DNA from: Apium graveolens
Lineage: Eukaryota > Streptophyta > Magnoliopsida > Apiales > Apiaceae
Reading direction: 5' to 3'
Assembly (NCBI RefSeq): GCF_009905375.1
Contig: NC_133650.1
Coordinates: forward strand, 63,367,669 to 63,431,668
DNA length: 64,000 bases
In this document: one piece after another, positions 47,078 to 58,747 of the stretch
How the letters are laid out: each line of letters starts with the position of its first letter
Position numbering within the stretch: position 1 is the first letter of the stretch
Notes under the pieces: model-generated
Told to the model about the DNA's origin: nothing
Databases searched by the model: none
What the model saw: only the letters and a program-made list of their open reading frames with translations
Position numbers and translations under genes: made by a program

Positions 47078-48691
47078 CTAATCTGATACTAAGTTCTGAT
47101 CAACAGCCATATCCTGATGCTCACCTAAAATCTGATCATCAGCATCTTGATGCAGAGAAGGTGTTAGTGATAACTCAGGAGTTTGAACAGCATCAGTAAC
47201 AGGTGTTGTGGAAGGATTATTTGCTGTTGGAGCTTCTAAGAAAAGTATTTCAGGCACAACCAGGTTCTGAATATCAATTTCAGCACTTGTGCCTGGATCA
47301 ACAAGAGACATAGAAGGTGAATTAGCCTTGTCAGATACAGGTTCCTGAGATGGAGTTGATGGAGAAGAAGTGACTGGAGCAAATTCCTTGTCTTGTGAGA
47401 TCAGAGATTCCTGATCCCCTTCCTTAGCTGCTTCCTCCTCATCATCTGAAACTGGCCTCTGTGCCCTCTGTTTCTTGTACTTCCTTGTTGATTTGGATTC
47501 CTTGGGAGTTTCAGGAACCGTCATACGTCTAAGCCTCTTGAGAAGCCTAGAACCCCCAATTGCAGAATCCTTCTGAGAAGTTGCCTTCTCAGCTTCATTT
47601 ACCACAGGTTCTGAAGAGGGAATCTGATCCTCAGAATCTGATTCATCTCTCAAAGTAATCATCCTCTTCTTCTGAGATGTTTGAGGAACAGTCTTTGTTC
47701 TCTTTGGCTTAGAGGATGTAGGCTTCACAGTAGGTGCTGAAGAAGAAGGTTGAGCAGTCTGTGAAGTGGAGAGATAGGATTTGAGATAAGTTTTGAGGGT
47801 AGGTTGAGTAGAATGAGAGGTAGGGACTGAGGTTGATGGATTTTGGTTATGGTGAGTTGGTTGAACATTTGAGTAAACAGATTTGTAAGTAGCAGGATCA
47901 GTATTTACCAGAATCTGTTTCACAGACTGAGGAATCTGTAATTGTCTCACCATTGATTTCTTTGTGTCAGCATTTATCAGGTCGTTAAAGTACCTTTTTG
48001 CAACCTTAAAAGGTGGGGTTTGAGTGCTGACTAACTGGGGTTCAGCAGTACAATACGTATAAATAAGTTGACAGAATCTAGCAAAATAAACAACATCTCG
48101 ATCCTCTGTCATCCTATCCCCAATAAAACCAATTATTCCAGTTGCAAAATCAAAACGAGTTTGATGGATAATAGCATACCCGATGTGCTGACTCATAATT
48201 GGGATGGCATCAAAATTTGAACACTTGTTGCCAAAAGCCTTGGTGATGCAATCGAAGAAGAAACTCCATTCTCTTCTGATATTAGCCCGTTTCAACTGTC
48301 CAAGTTTCGTCAGACTCTTTTCATATCCCAAATCAGTCATTAACCCCCGAAGTTCTGATTCCTCTGGTATAGAGAAGGTACAATCTTCTGGAAGATGTAA
48401 TGCTCTTCGTACTGTACCAGGAGTGACTACATAGGATGAGTCACCCATTTGGAAGATAATACTGGGAGTTCCTCGTTTACCACCATCATCAAAAACTCCA
48501 GTCCTCCAGAACCGCAGAACTTGTTGACTTGAAAATAATGCAGGCTGAGTTAAGGCGTACCCAACCTCACTATGTGCAAGAAGATCTTGCACAAAATGCA
48601 ATTCAGATGGAGCTTCAGCATGATCAAGAATTGCAGTATAGTTGTTTGGAACAAACTTTGCTCCATCAATGATTAAATCCTTTGGTGCCAT
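47078..48691 (-). pseudogene. E7 env-position gene, first part (537 codons)
   Basis: It starts MAPKDLIIDGAKFVPNNY. The first about 250 residues look globular (LRFWRTGVFDDGGKRGTPSI, SYVVTPGTVRRALHLPEDC, REWSFFFDCITKAFGNKCSN, GFIGDRMTEDRDVVYFARF), resembling plant retrotransposon-associated proteins with a capsid-like or 'putative transposon' fold. The rest is a Ser/Thr/Pro-rich disordered region with basic patches (KKRMITLRDESDSEDQ, RLLKRLRRMTVPETPKESK). It ends at an in-frame stop; the next part continues in phase. No signal peptide or clear membrane helix, so an envelope role is not supported. SIRE elements are known to carry a long gene at this place. Confidence 0.7.
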
Positions 48692-49384
48692 GTGAAAAAA
48701 TATTGAAATTCAAGTATGCCTGTTAGGTGTTTGAGATAATGTCTGTATGAAAAACCAACGTGAGAAAGAATGAGAAAGAGAGTAAAAGTAAGAAGAGAGA
48801 TAAAGTATAAAGAAAATAAAAGATTAAAGAAATCTTCTCTCTGTTATTCTTATACTCTGAAAAAAAAAAATGTTACCGTTGGACACCTGTCAGACATGCA
48901 GTAATAACGGATAGTTACTGGGCTCGAGAAAACAGGAATGATTACTTACCCAGTTGCCTTGTTTCAAGGAAAAACCATTTCAGTTATCAAGAGACACAGT
49001 TTTAATTCAAAATTGAAACCGTTAGCACTGATTGAATTATTTTTCACTGCAACATTAATATTCTGAAAATGAATCATGTTAAAAATGACCGAGATAATTT
49101 CGATGAATAAGTGCTGATAAAGAATCAGAACTTAAATAAAGACAAAATTTAAATGGTCATCAGAATATCAAGCAGGATTTAACAACACAAGATAAAATAA
49201 CTCAGAGACAAAATCTTGAAGTAAAAACAGTTTTCATTAATATATCAAGTCAATACATATATGAAATAGAAATTACATCAATATAAGATTTTACCTAAGC
49301 TTCTAATCCTAACGTCAACAGCTTTAGTCCTAGCTAAGAAGCCTGACAAAGCTGAGGATGAAGAAGAACAGGAAGAAGACGAGA
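48692..49384 (-). other. Leader of the E7 env-position gene
   Basis: No gene. Close to the ATG at 48691 the minus strand is pyrimidine-rich (CTCTCTTCTTACTTTTACTC) with TTTATAC and TATAAG nearby, and has TTTTTCATACAG about 50 bp before the ATG, a possible 3' splice site. Either a promoter plus leader or a splice acceptor would explain it. Confidence 0.45.
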
Positions 49385-49630
49385 TTAAGTCATCTTCCTC
49401 TTCCTATCTTCGACAAACAAGATGGCGAGTCGTATGATCCGCTCTTGCTGACGGATACGACGAAGGTGAAGGTCTCTTCGAACGGCCACCAGATCACGTT
49501 TGATAACCTCTGGAAATTGAATCCAGAGATTGTGAGGGATGTTGGTGATAGGGTAGAGAGTTGGAATTCCATTCAAAAAGACATGCACAGTCTCATCACC
49601 GTAATTGTAGAACCAGCCAAATTCAGCCAT
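49385..49630 (-). CDS. E7 small protein, 81 residues, unknown function
   Basis: I do not recognise it. It starts MAEFGWFYNYGDETVHVF and has a compact N-terminal half rich in aromatic residues with PHNLWIQFPEVIKRD, then a very basic helix (RRDLHLRRIRQQERIIRL) and ends VEDRKRKMT. An upstream TTG-started extension is less likely than this ATG. It lies between pol and the env-position gene on the same strand with its own TATA-like site. The codon pattern (no stops, balanced composition, clear protein-like sequence) suggests a real gene, but a chance frame is possible. No signal peptide or membrane helix. Confidence 0.5.
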   Translation of the reverse strand: MAEFGWFYNYGDETVHVFLNGIPTLYPITNIPHNLWIQFPEVIKRDLVAVRRDLHLRRIRQQERIIRLAILFVEDRKRKMT

Positions 49631-49705
49631 TTGTGATAGTAAATGAAAAACAAGACTGAATTTGTGATGCAAGTGTGATGAGAAGACTAATGTGAAGTGG
49701 CTGTG

Positions 49706-49713
49706 TATATAGG
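49706..49713 (-). promoter_or_regulatory. TATA box ahead of the E7 small reading frame
   Basis: The minus strand reads GCCTATATACACAGCC, about 80 bp before the ATG at 49630, with a C/A/T-rich leader in between that has no ATG. This is the same layout as in E5 and E6. Inferred from sequence. Confidence 0.5.
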
Positions 49714-49714
49714 C

Positions 49715-51041
49715 AAGAGAATGCCAAGAGACGCAAAGATATTTAATGCTGACAGGTAGAATTAATTCTACCTCGTCTCCCTAGACTTTGAAAAAGAATA
49801 ACAGTCATTTGAAAAGGAATGTGCACATGTAACAAGAGTGAACTGTTCAAGGACGAGTGCCATTATGTTTTAACCATAGACTATTAATCTTCCACTTCAA
49901 CATTTCGAAATTAATCTGAGACTGTTACCAAATTTTACTCACAGATAAGTCAAGTAAAGGGTTAGACTGAAAAATCAGAACTTAGACCTATACCAGAACT
50001 TAACAGTCATCAGAACATAATATCTTAACTCGAACAAGGAATATCTATCTTAGTAAATACTCATACAAGTTCTTAGTTATGAACGTCAGAACTTAAACAT
50101 CAGAACGTGTAACTAGAACTTGTCCTCAGAATTTGTGCAAAAATGACACAATGACTGTTTATCTAAAATAACATAGACCACCACAGAAATTTTCATCATT
50201 CAGATGGAGTGATTAGTGTGTGCATTAAGCTAAATAACAGACAAAGAGTAAAGTCTGATTCACTTCAGTACATCTTAGAAATAAGTCATAATTAAAATTT
50301 TGCTAAAGAGCTGTCATTATCCTGAAACCTACTGATAAATGAGTTCATGCATGAGTCCACCTCAACTGTTTTTGTGCTAATTTTATGCATCTTTTGAAAT
50401 TCTATTTTACAGTGGCTTCTCAGTGTAAGTGAGTCACGACTGCTTATCAGAATTTATGCTATTATCAGAGTATTTCTCCAGTAATCATAGAGTGTGAAAA
50501 GTCACCAAGAAAATATTTTGCTTTTCTAATGCATATTTACTTAATACCAGCAATACACTTGGGTCGTCCCTTTCACATTTTTACTCTAGATCTCAAAGGA
50601 GTACCTGATATTATTCTTTGATTTTTTTTTTCTTTTGATAAGTGAGGTTTATCAGCACTTAGTACATTCAGCAGTTTTACTAGAATCAGAACTTAAACAG
50701 ATGAGTAGCATTATTTTAATTTGGGACTTAGTAGTAAGATGAATAAAGTAAACTAAACTAAGCTCAAGTATCAGAATTTGCTTGTGTCATAAGATTTCCA
50801 CAGAAATAATTACTTCTTTCATGGGATCATTTGTTTATTGAAGACTAGTAGCTCAGTATCTAGCACAGTTATCCTCATAGGATTGAATAGTTACTGAAAC
50901 AGACATATCACTTATCAGAGTTTAGAAACATATATCAGACAACAGTCAGTACTTAAAGACATTTATCAATTAATGCACAGAATATACAAAGAGATTAATT
51001 CTGTAAATACTGATCATAAAGTCTGATAACATAGAACAAGT
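49715..51041. other. E7 spacer between pol and the small reading frame
   Basis: 1.3 kb of AT-rich sequence with no convincing gene. It contains at least five CAGAACTT-type motifs. Confidence 0.6.
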
Positions 51042-53987
51042 TTAAGCAGATTTAGAGAAAGAACCTGAAATCATTCCAAGTTCATTTACCAATTTTGAAA
51101 AGGTAGCTTCACACAGTGGTTTTGTGAAGATATCTGCTACTTGTTGATCTGTGGGAACAAAATGCAATTCCACTGTACCTTCATCCACATGTTCCCTGAT
51201 GAAATGGTACCTGATGCTGATGTGCTTTGTCATAGAGTGTTGAACTGGATTACCTGTCATAGCAATAGCACTTTGATTATCACAGTAAATAGGGATTTTG
51301 AAATATGTTAACCCATAATCCAGTAACTGATTCTTCATCCAGAGAATCTGTGCACAGCAGCTTCCTGCAGCAATATACTCTGCTTCTGCAGTTGATGTGG
51401 AAATTGACTTTTGTTTCTTGCTATACCAAGAAACCAACCTGCCTCCAAGAAATTGGCAGCTACCACTTGTGTTTTTCCTGTCAATTTTGCAACCTGCAAA
51501 ATCTGCATCTGAGTAACCTATTAATTTAAAATCTGATTCTCTAGGATACCATAATCCTAGATCAGCTGTTCCTTTAAGATACTTAAAGATTCTTTTTACA
51601 GCTGTTAAGTGAGGTTCTCTTGGATCTGCTTGAAATCTTGCACAAAGACAGGTAGCAAACATGATATCTGGTCTACTAGCAGTTAGATAGAGAAGTGAGC
51701 CAATCATACCTCTGTAATCAGTAATATCTACTGAATTACCAGTATCCTTATCCAGTTTTGTTGCAGTGGCCATGGGAGTGGATGCACTTGAACAGTCTTG
51801 CATTCCAAATTTCTTCAGCAAGTTTCTGGTGTACTTAGATTGACAAATAAAAGTTCCTTCTTCACTCTGCTTGACTTGAAGGCCCAGAAAATAACTAAGT
51901 TCTCCCATCATACTCATCTGATATCTTGACTGCATTAGGTTGGCAAACTTTTTGCAAAGTTTGTCATTTGGAGACCCAAAAATAATATCATCAACATAAA
52001 TCTGGATCAAAAGTAAGTCCTTGCCATGGTTGAGATAGAACAGTGTTTTGTCAATAGTTCCTCTGTTGAATCCACTTTCCAGAAGAAATTGAGCTAAAGT
52101 CTCATACCATGCTCTAGGAGCTTGCTTAAGTCCATAAAGTGCTTTATCAAGCCTGTAGACATAATCTGGATGTTTGGAATCTACAAAGCCTGGAGGTTGT
52201 TCAACATATACTTCCTCTTCCAATTCTCCATTGAGAAAAGCACTTTTCACATCCATTTGAAAGACAGTAAACTTTTTGTGAGCAGCATAAGCCATGAATA
52301 TTCTTATGGCTTCTAACCTAGCAACTGGAGCAAATGTTTCATCATAGTCAATTCCCTCCTGTTGAGAATATCCTTTTGCAACCAGCCTTGCCTTGTTCCT
52401 TACAATTATGCCATCACTGTCAGTTTTGTTTCTGAATACCCACTTTGTACCAACAACCGATCTATTCTTAGGTCTTGGCACTAAGGTCCAGACTTTGTTT
52501 CTTTCAAATTCATTCAACTCTTCCTGCATTGCTTGCACCCAATCAGCATCTTGAAGAGCTTCTTCCACTTTCTTTGGCTCAGACTGAGAGAGAAAAGAAT
52601 TGTAAAGACATTCATTCGAAGTACCTGTTCTAGTTCTGACACCTGCCTCAGGATTTCCAATTATCAAATCAGGTGTATGTGATTTTGTCCACTTCCTTGC
52701 AGATGGAAGATTTTCTCTAGAACTGGATGCTCCCCCATGATTCATGCTGTCTTCGGTTTCATTTTCTGATGCTCCCCCTGAAACTATGCTCTCTGAGTTG
52801 GATCCTTCAGTATCAGTACTTGGCTTATCAGAACTTGACGAATCAGAATTTGAAGAGCCAGATGTATGTTCTGATGCTTCTTGAGATGTGATAATATCTT
52901 GAGTATGCTCCCCCTGCATTGGTGCATCTTCCTTTGACGTAGTCACCACAGTTTCAATAACATCAGAGTTTAATCCATCAGAATTTATAGTATCAGGACT
53001 TAGACTGTCAGGACTTGAGGTATCAGAATATGAATCTTCATTTTCAAATCTCAGCTGATCATGATCAATGCAATCTTCAAGTCCAGTGATCTTCTTGTCA
53101 TCAAAAGAGACATTGATAGATTCCATGACCACTTTTGTTCTCAAATTATAGACTTTGAAGGCTTTTGTAGAAAGTGGATATCCAACAAAGATTCCCTCAT
53201 CAGCTTTTAAATCAAACTTGGATAGTTGTTTAGGATGAGTCTTGAGAACAAAACACTTACATCCAAATACATGAAAGTATTTGAGATTTGGCTTCTTGTT
53301 CTTCACCATCTCATATGGTGTTTTTCCATGCTTGTTAATGAGTGTTGCATTTTGAGTAAAACAAGCAGTCTGCACAGCTTCAGCCCAGAAATAGGTTGGA
53401 AGCTTTGCTTCTTCAAGCATTGTTCGTGCAGCTTCAATGAGAGTTCTATTCTTCCTTTCAACAACTCCATTTTGCTGTGGAGTTCCAGGAGCAGAAAATT
53501 CCTGCTTTATTCCATGATTTTTACAGAACTCTTCCATTATCAGATTCTTGAATTCAGTGCCATTATCACTCCTCAAAATTTTCACAGAATCTTTGATCAA
53601 TTTATCCAGATGTTTGACATGATCAATCAGGATAGATGCAGTTTCACTTTTTGTGTGCAAGAAATACACCCATGTGTATCTGGTGAACTCATCTACTATG
53701 ACCAACGCATATTTCTTCTTTGCAATAGACATGACATTCACTGGACCAAATAGATCAACATGAAGCAGATAATAAGGCTCAAGAATTGATGATTCAGTCT
53801 TGCTCTTGAATGAAGATTTTCTTTGTTTAGCCTTCTGACATGAGTCACAAAGACCATCAGGAACAAACACTGATTTTAGCAGTCCTCTCACACGATCTTT
53901 CTTGATCAGTTCATTTATCTTGTTGAAGTTTAAATGAGAGAGTTTCTTGTGCCAATTCCAGCTTTCTTCAGTTGAGGCTCTACTCAC
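51042..53987 (-). CDS. pol: E7 integrase - reverse transcriptase - RNase H (open, 981 codons)
   Basis: The long frame is free of stops. The pre-integrase/zinc part has [20 protein letters not shown] and CDSCQKAKQ. The core has [20 protein letters not shown] and [10 protein letters not shown] (D, D, E). RT has [20 protein letters not shown] and [14 protein letters not shown]; RNase H has [38 protein letters not shown] and [17 protein letters not shown]. All expected catalytic residues are visible. The listed start is only where the open stretch begins; normally it is made as part of a Gag-Pol polyprotein, which is broken upstream, so the product may not be made although it looks catalytically sound. 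Confidence 0.88.
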   Translation of the reverse strand: MSRASTEESWNWHKKLSHLNFNKINELIKKDRVRGLLKSVFVPDGLCDSCQKAKQRKSSFKSKTESSILEPYYLLHVDLFGPVNVMSIAKKKYALVIVDEFTRYTWVYFLHTKSETASILIDHVKHLDKLIKDSVKILRSDNGTEFKNLIMEEFCKNHGIKQEFSAPGTPQQNGVVERKNRTLIEAARTMLEEAKLPTYFWAEAVQTACFTQNATLINKHGKTPYEMVKNKKPNLKYFHVFGCKCFVLKTHPKQLSKFDLKADEGIFVGYPLSTKAFKVYNLRTKVVMESINVSFDDKKITGLEDCIDHDQLRFENEDSYSDTSSPDSLSPDTINSDGLNSDVIETVVTTSKEDAPMQGEHTQDIITSQEASEHTSGSSNSDSSSSDKPSTDTEGSNSESIVSGGASENETEDSMNHGGASSSRENLPSARKWTKSHTPDLIIGNPEAGVRTRTGTSNECLYNSFLSQSEPKKVEEALQDADWVQAMQEELNEFERNKVWTLVPRPKNRSVVGTKWVFRNKTDSDGIIVRNKARLVAKGYSQQEGIDYDETFAPVARLEAIRIFMAYAAHKKFTVFQMDVKSAFLNGELEEEVYVEQPPGFVDSKHPDYVYRLDKALYGLKQAPRAWYETLAQFLLESGFNRGTIDKTLFYLNHGKDLLLIQIYVDDIIFGSPNDKLCKKFANLMQSRYQMSMMGELSYFLGLQVKQSEEGTFICQSKYTRNLLKKFGMQDCSSASTPMATATKLDKDTGNSVDITDYRGMIGSLLYLTASRPDIMFATCLCARFQADPREPHLTAVKRIFKYLKGTADLGLWYPRESDFKLIGYSDADFAGCKIDRKNTSGSCQFLGGRLVSWYSKKQKSISTSTAEAEYIAAGSCCAQILWMKNQLLDYGLTYFKIPIYCDNQSAIAMTGNPVQHSMTKHISIRYHFIREHVDEGTVELHFVPTDQQVADIFTKPLCEATFSKLVNELGMISGSFSKSA

Positions 53988-54261
53988 TAAACAGATTCAG
54001 AACTTGTTGAAAGCTTAGCTTCATAAATGTTACCACGCTCAGTAAGTTGTGTTTAAGTCCTGAGACCAGAGCTACATCTTTAATGATGACATTCCCAAGA
54101 TTGATATTGCCATATCCCAAAGTTTTTCCAATATTGCCATCTCCATAAGAAACACTTGGGCCAGCTTTCTCCACAAAGTCTGATAGCAGGGCCTTATTTC
54201 CAGTCATATGTCCTGAACATCCACTGTCCAGAACTAAAATATTTTTCCTGTTGCCCTGCAA
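53980..54261 (-). pseudogene. E7 protease
   Basis: VLDSGCSGHMTGNKALLSDF carries the D-S-G active site typical of SIRE elements, followed by VSYGDGNIGKTLGYGNI and LVSGLKHNLLSV. The usual stretch between HNLLS and the pre-integrase part is shortened and out of frame, so a deletion of perhaps 90 bp plus frameshift separates it from the next gene part. Confidence 0.8.
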
Positions 54262-54273
54262 TCAAAAAGACCA

Positions 54274-54681
54274 CTAATTATTAGTTTTAAGGACCCAGAC
54301 TTGCTTGGATCCTTTGGCCTTTTTAGGTTTGTTAACATTTGCAGCGGATTTAGTATCAGATTTTATGTTAACAGTTTTCTTATCAGAACTTATACTACCA
54401 GACTTTGAATCAGAACTTACACTAGAAGGAACAACAGAAACTTTCTTTAAAGAAGGTTTTATTTGATAATAATCATAGTACAAACTATGATATTCCTTAC
54501 AAGTATAAATGGAATGCCATAATCTACCACAATGAAAACAAGGATTTTGTGGTTTGTATCTAACAGACTGACTCTTAACTCCTGACTTTGTAGATAAGGA
54601 GTTAATATTCTTATTCTTCCTGCAAAAAGAAGCCAGATGGTTAGAACTTTCTACAGTTATGACATGCTTTCCTAGGAGCAT
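54274..54681 (-). pseudogene. gag: E7 gag C-terminal part after frameshift
   Basis: It continues the second knuckle in another frame (SSNHLASFC provides the H and last C), then a third C2HC-like motif CFHCGRLWHSIYTC and a Ser/Lys-rich tail ending KAKGSKQVWVLKTNN, the junction before protease. The E1 gag C-terminus has a similar tail. Confidence 0.8.
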
Positions 54682-55882
54682 CAGGAACAGATTTATAGTT
54701 ATTGCTTTTATTCACACCTTCCTTTCCATTCCTGTTTTTCCTAGGTGATTTTACCTTGTTTGCATTCTTAACATCTTTCAGCTTATGCTTAAGCTGCTTC
54801 TTTGTCATTAAGCCTATGTTAACTTCAGCTGTCTTTTCCTGTTTTAGTTTGTCAGAAGCTAATTCCTTTTTAACTTCTGATTTCTCATTTTCAGATTTTT
54901 CAGTTACAAACTTAACAGGTTTTAACTTCGGCTTTTGCTTATCAACAGGCTTAATTTCTACAGTTCCTTTTTCATTTTTATTTTCTCCATAGCCTAAGCC
55001 CTCTTTCCAGTTTCCACTGCTTAGCAAATTTTGAGTTGTTTTGCCAGAGTTAGTCCAAGTTCTGATAATCTCTCTCTCCTTTTCTAACTCAGTTTTTAGA
55101 GATTCATTCATTTTTAGCACTTCATCCCTAACATAAAAAGCATCATCTCTATCCTGCTGAGTTTGATGGAACATGACTAACTCTTTTTCTAAGAAATCAT
55201 TTCTTTTCCTAAAAGCAAGATTTTCAGAAGTTAATCTTTCACATATTAAAGTTTGATCTCTATAACTAACAAACATGGTTTTAAGATATCTTCTCAACTC
55301 ATTAATATCATCAGTATGAAAAGCATAAGTAGTCTGAGGTACCTTTGTTTCAGCAGCTTCAGAACTGCTCTCAGAACTTGATTTATCAGCATTTGCCATC
55401 AATGCATAGTTCTCCTCACTTTCAGAGTCTGAGGTGTCTGTCCAGCTTTTCTGCTTTGTGACAAGAGCTTTGCCTTTGTCACTCTTGGTCTTCTTGCAAT
55501 CAGGAGATATGTGGCCTTTCTCACCACAATTATAACATTTAACATTAGCGTAATCTCCTCTGTCAGACTTTCCTCCTCTTCCTTCAGATCTTCTGAAATT
55601 CTTCTTATCAGAACTTATGCCTTTCCTGGAAAACTTCTTTCCCTTCCTGAACTTCCTGTATGCAATCTTTGTGATTCCTTTCACCATAAGAGCACACAGC
55701 TTCATCATCTCCTCATCAGCATCAGTTTCAGGCAAGCTTTCAGAATCTGAGTCATCATCACTCTCAGAACTTGATGACTCAGTATCAGACTTTATGATAA
55801 GAGCTTTACCCTTGTCTTTCTTTGAGGAAGGTGGTTTGGGGGATTCCTCTTCAGCCTTGAGAGCAACTGTCCTTGACTTTCC
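54641..55882 (-). pseudogene. gag: E7 gag, acidic linker, zinc knuckle and coiled coil
   Basis: In phase with the capsid part. An acidic Ser/Asp-rich stretch, then a basic arm (RKFRKGKKFSRKG), an intact CX2CX4HX4C knuckle CYNCGEKGHISPDC, a coiled coil (ENLAFRKRNDFLEKELVMF) and a Lys-rich run (KSPRKNRNGKEGVNKSNN). It ends inside a second knuckle, after ACHNC, where the frame is lost by a frameshift. Confidence 0.85.
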
Positions 55883-56611
55883 TCATTTCCTCTTGCTTCT
55901 TTGTTCCATCTCAAGTTCATGAGTCTTGAGCATTCCATAGATTTCATCAAGAGTTGTTTCATCAAGATTGTAGTTGTCTCTTATTGTTGTTGCCTTCAAA
56001 TCCCAACATTCAGGAAGAGCTAACAGGAATTTAAGGTTTGTATCTTCAAGATCATACTCCTTATTTACTAATGACAAGTCATTCAAGAGTTTGACAAATC
56101 TATCATATACATCAGTCAATGACTCATTAGTCCTAGAGTCAAAGTGTTCATACTCTTGAGTGAGTATTGTCTTCCTGTTCTTCTTAACTATTTCAGTTCC
56201 TTGACACCTTGTCTCCAGTGCATCCCATATCTCCTTAGCAGTCTTGCAGTTGATTACCCTGTTTGACATTACATTATCAATGGCACTATGCAATAAGTGT
56301 CGTACCTTGGCATCCTTAGCAATAGATGCTATATCTTCAGCAGTGTAATCACTTTTTTCCTTTGGTACGGTCATTGCTGCTTCACCTGCAACTACAACAG
56401 CGAGCTTGGTAGGTTTATGAGGCCCTTCCTTGATTCTATCAAGGTATTCTGGATCTGTTGCTTCCAGAAACATGGTCATCCTTACCTTCCATATGGGATA
56501 TTCAGATGGTCTCAATATGGGAACTCTGATAGTCTCATATCGACTCTGAGTTGATGTCTTTGATGATTCCTCAGTTTTGGTAGGCTTAGTTGGAGTTTCT
56601 GTGTCAGACAT
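55883..56611 (-). pseudogene. gag: E7 gag, N-terminal capsid part
   Basis: The start MSDTETPTKPTKTEESSK is preferred over an upstream in-frame ATG that overlaps the primer site. The UBN2-type domain shows RPSEYPIWKVRMTMFLEATD, NCKTAKEIWDALETRCQG and VYDRFVKLLNDLSLV. It ends with an in-frame TGA (55883-55885) after ELEMEQRSKRK; the next part is in the same phase, so a single stop separates the capsid from the nucleocapsid part. E1 has the same domain. Confidence 0.88.
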
Positions 56612-56651
56612 GATTGTGTTTGGATCTTTAACTGTATGTGTGTTAACAGAA

Positions 56652-56664
56652 GGCTCTGATACCA
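56652..56664 (-). other. Primer-binding site of E7 (initiator Met tRNA)
   Basis: The minus strand reads TGGTATCAGAGCC two bases from the LTR edge. Confidence 0.92.
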
Positions 56665-56666
56665 CT

Positions 56667-57254
56667 TGTTAGGTCACACTTTCACTGTAGAGGGGGTGAA
56701 TACAGTGTTTATTACAATCAAATCAAACTTCAAGAACTTATGTAACAGAAAACAAACTTTATTTAAACAATAAACTCTGTTACAATCTGGAACTGTTATC
56801 TCTCAGTGATGAACAAAATATCACGAGAGCTGCTAGGGTTATAGTGAATAATATTCTCGATAATGATAACACTTATAGTGTAAACCCTATGTCTGTGTTT
56901 ATATACTACACAGTTACAAGATAATCGCTAATTGATATGGAATATAATTCTGCTTCCTAAAATATATCAATCAGATATCTTCTATTCCAAGTATTCCATT
57001 CTTCACGGAATTCCTTCTTCATGCATATCTCTTCTTATGTTTATCTTGATCTTCTTAACTTTAATCAGCTACTGTCCTTATCTGATCGTTCTTCAGCACT
57101 TAAGTTCTGATATCTATCTAAGTACTGATATCCCTTAAGTTCTGACTTCCAGTATAAGTACTGATCAGTTAAGTACTGATTTGTCCTGTTCAAATAAGAT
57201 CTGAAATCTAAACATAAAACATATTAGCCATGACATTATCAAATATATCTAACA
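56667..57254 (-). repeat. 5' LTR of E7
   Basis: Same ends and length as the 3' LTR, followed at once by the AACCG duplication. Confidence 0.97.
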
Positions 57255-57911
57255 AACCGTTCTATTACATATCCGCGAGGTATTGTGGAGGATGTCTTGG
57301 TCAAGGTTGATAAACTCATCTTCCCTGCTGATTTTATAATTCTTGATTTCGAGGAGGATAAGAAGATTCCCATAATCTTGGGAAGACCTTTCTTGGCTAC
57401 TGGATGAACCTTGATAGATGTATAGAAAGGTGAGCTCACCATGGGAGTGATGGATCAGGATGTAACTTTTAATGTGTTCAATGACATGAAGTTCCCTATG
57501 GAAAATGAGGAGTGCTTAAAAGTGGAGTTGGTTGATTCTGTGGTTACTTCAGAACTTGATCAATTGCTAAGGTCTGATGCCTTAGAGAAGGCCTTGTTGG
57601 GGAATTCCGATAGTGAAGATGATGAAGGTGATGAGCAGTTACAATTTCTGAATGCTTCTCCCTGGAAGAGGAAGATAGATATGCCTTTTGAATCTCTTGA
57701 AATGGAGGAGCTGAACAAAGCTCCTAAGCGCCTCCATCCATCTATTGAGGAAGCTCCTACTCTTGAGCTTAAGCATTTACCTGAACATTTAAGGTATGCA
57801 TTTTTAGGTGATGCATCTACTTTGCCTATTATTATTGCATCTGACCTTTCAGGTAGCGACGAGGAGAAGCTTTTGAGAATTCTTAGAGAATTCAAGTCGG
57901 CAATTGGTTAG
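57255..57911 (+). pseudogene. E6 protease C-terminal part and linker after E7
   Basis: It opens in phase with the piece before E7, with [20 protein letters not shown] and [13 protein letters not shown], then an in-frame TGA at about 57404. The second part has DQDVTFNVFNDMKFPMENEE, a Glu/Asp-rich linker and LLRILREFKSAIG, the RT entry, stopping at 57909-57911. Confidence 0.8.
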
Positions 57912-57950
57912 ACTATAGCAGATATTAAGGGAATCAGCCCTTCGTATTGT

Positions 57951-58747
57951 ATGCACAAAATTCTCCTAGAGCCAGGAAGAAAGCCTACTGTGGAGCAACA
58001 GAGAAGGCTAAATCCGATCATGAAAGAGGTTGTGAAGAAGGAAATCCTCAAGTGGTTAGATGCAGGTATCATCTATCCTATTTCTGACACTTCATGGGTG
58101 AGCCCAGTTCAGTGTGTGCCAAAGAAAGAAGGTATCACTGTGGTAGCAAATGAGAAGAATGAGCTTATTCCTACAAGGAAAGATCACTTCCCTCTTCCTT
58201 TTATTGATCAGATGCTTGACAGATTGGCTGGGCATGAGTACTACTGTCTTCTGGATGGTTATTCTGGTTATAATCAAATTTGCATTGCACCGGAAGATCA
58301 GGAGAAGACTACTTTCACTTGTCAATTTGGTACTTTCGCCTTTTGAACGGTTTCTTTTGGGTTATGTGGAGCACCGACCACATTTCAGAGATGCTGACTA
58401 TCTTCTCTGATATGATTGGTCAGAATGTGGAGGTGTTCATGGACGATTTCTCTGTGTTTGGTGATTCATTTGATGAGTGCTTGCAGAATTTATGCGACGT
58501 TCTCAAGAGGTGTGTTGAGACCAATTTGGTTCTCAATTGGGATAAATGTCACTTTATGGTGCGACAGAGCATTATTCTTGGGCACAAGGTCTCTAGTAAG
58601 GGTTTGAGGTGGACAAATCCAAAGTGGGGGTCATCGAAAATCTTCCCCACCAATTTCTGTAAAGGGATTTTGCAGTTTTCTTGGTCATGCGGGCTTCTAC
58701 AGGCGGTTCATCAGGGACTTCTCAAAAATTTTGAAGCCATTGTGTAA
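57951..58747 (+). pseudogene. E6 reverse transcriptase, broken
   Basis: KEILKWLDAGIIYPISDTSW and SPVQCVPKKEGITVVANEK are the fingers. The segment between NELIPTR and KDHFPLPFIDQML is shorter than in E5: about 20 residues including the WR.CMDYRKLN block are missing. Motif A LDGYSGYNQICIAPED is present, and FMDDFSVFGDSFDECLQN has both catalytic Asps. Frameshifts near 58345 and 58600. Confidence 0.8.

Larger units (their letters stand above)
44186..57254 (-). mobile_element. E7: young 13-kb SIRE-type Ty1/copia element nested in E6
   Basis: Two 588-bp LTRs and a perfect AACCG duplication (44181-44185 and 57255-57259). On the minus strand: primer site, gag, protease, integrase, RT, RNase H, a short frame, and a long env-position gene before the 3' LTR. 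Integrase/RT sequence, two zinc knuckles and the long extra gene are SIRE/Maximus traits. The polypurine tract on the minus strand is GTTGGGGGAGAT. The LTRs differ at three sites, all C/T. Confidence 0.97.

Noticed and set aside
44981..48691. Viral envelope protein call for the E7 extra gene
   Set aside because: No signal peptide, fusion peptide or membrane helix could be seen; only the position resembles env.
53226..53753. 175-codon frame on the plus strand inside E7 pol
   Set aside because: Opposite to a well-supported integrase frame, with no recognisable domain.
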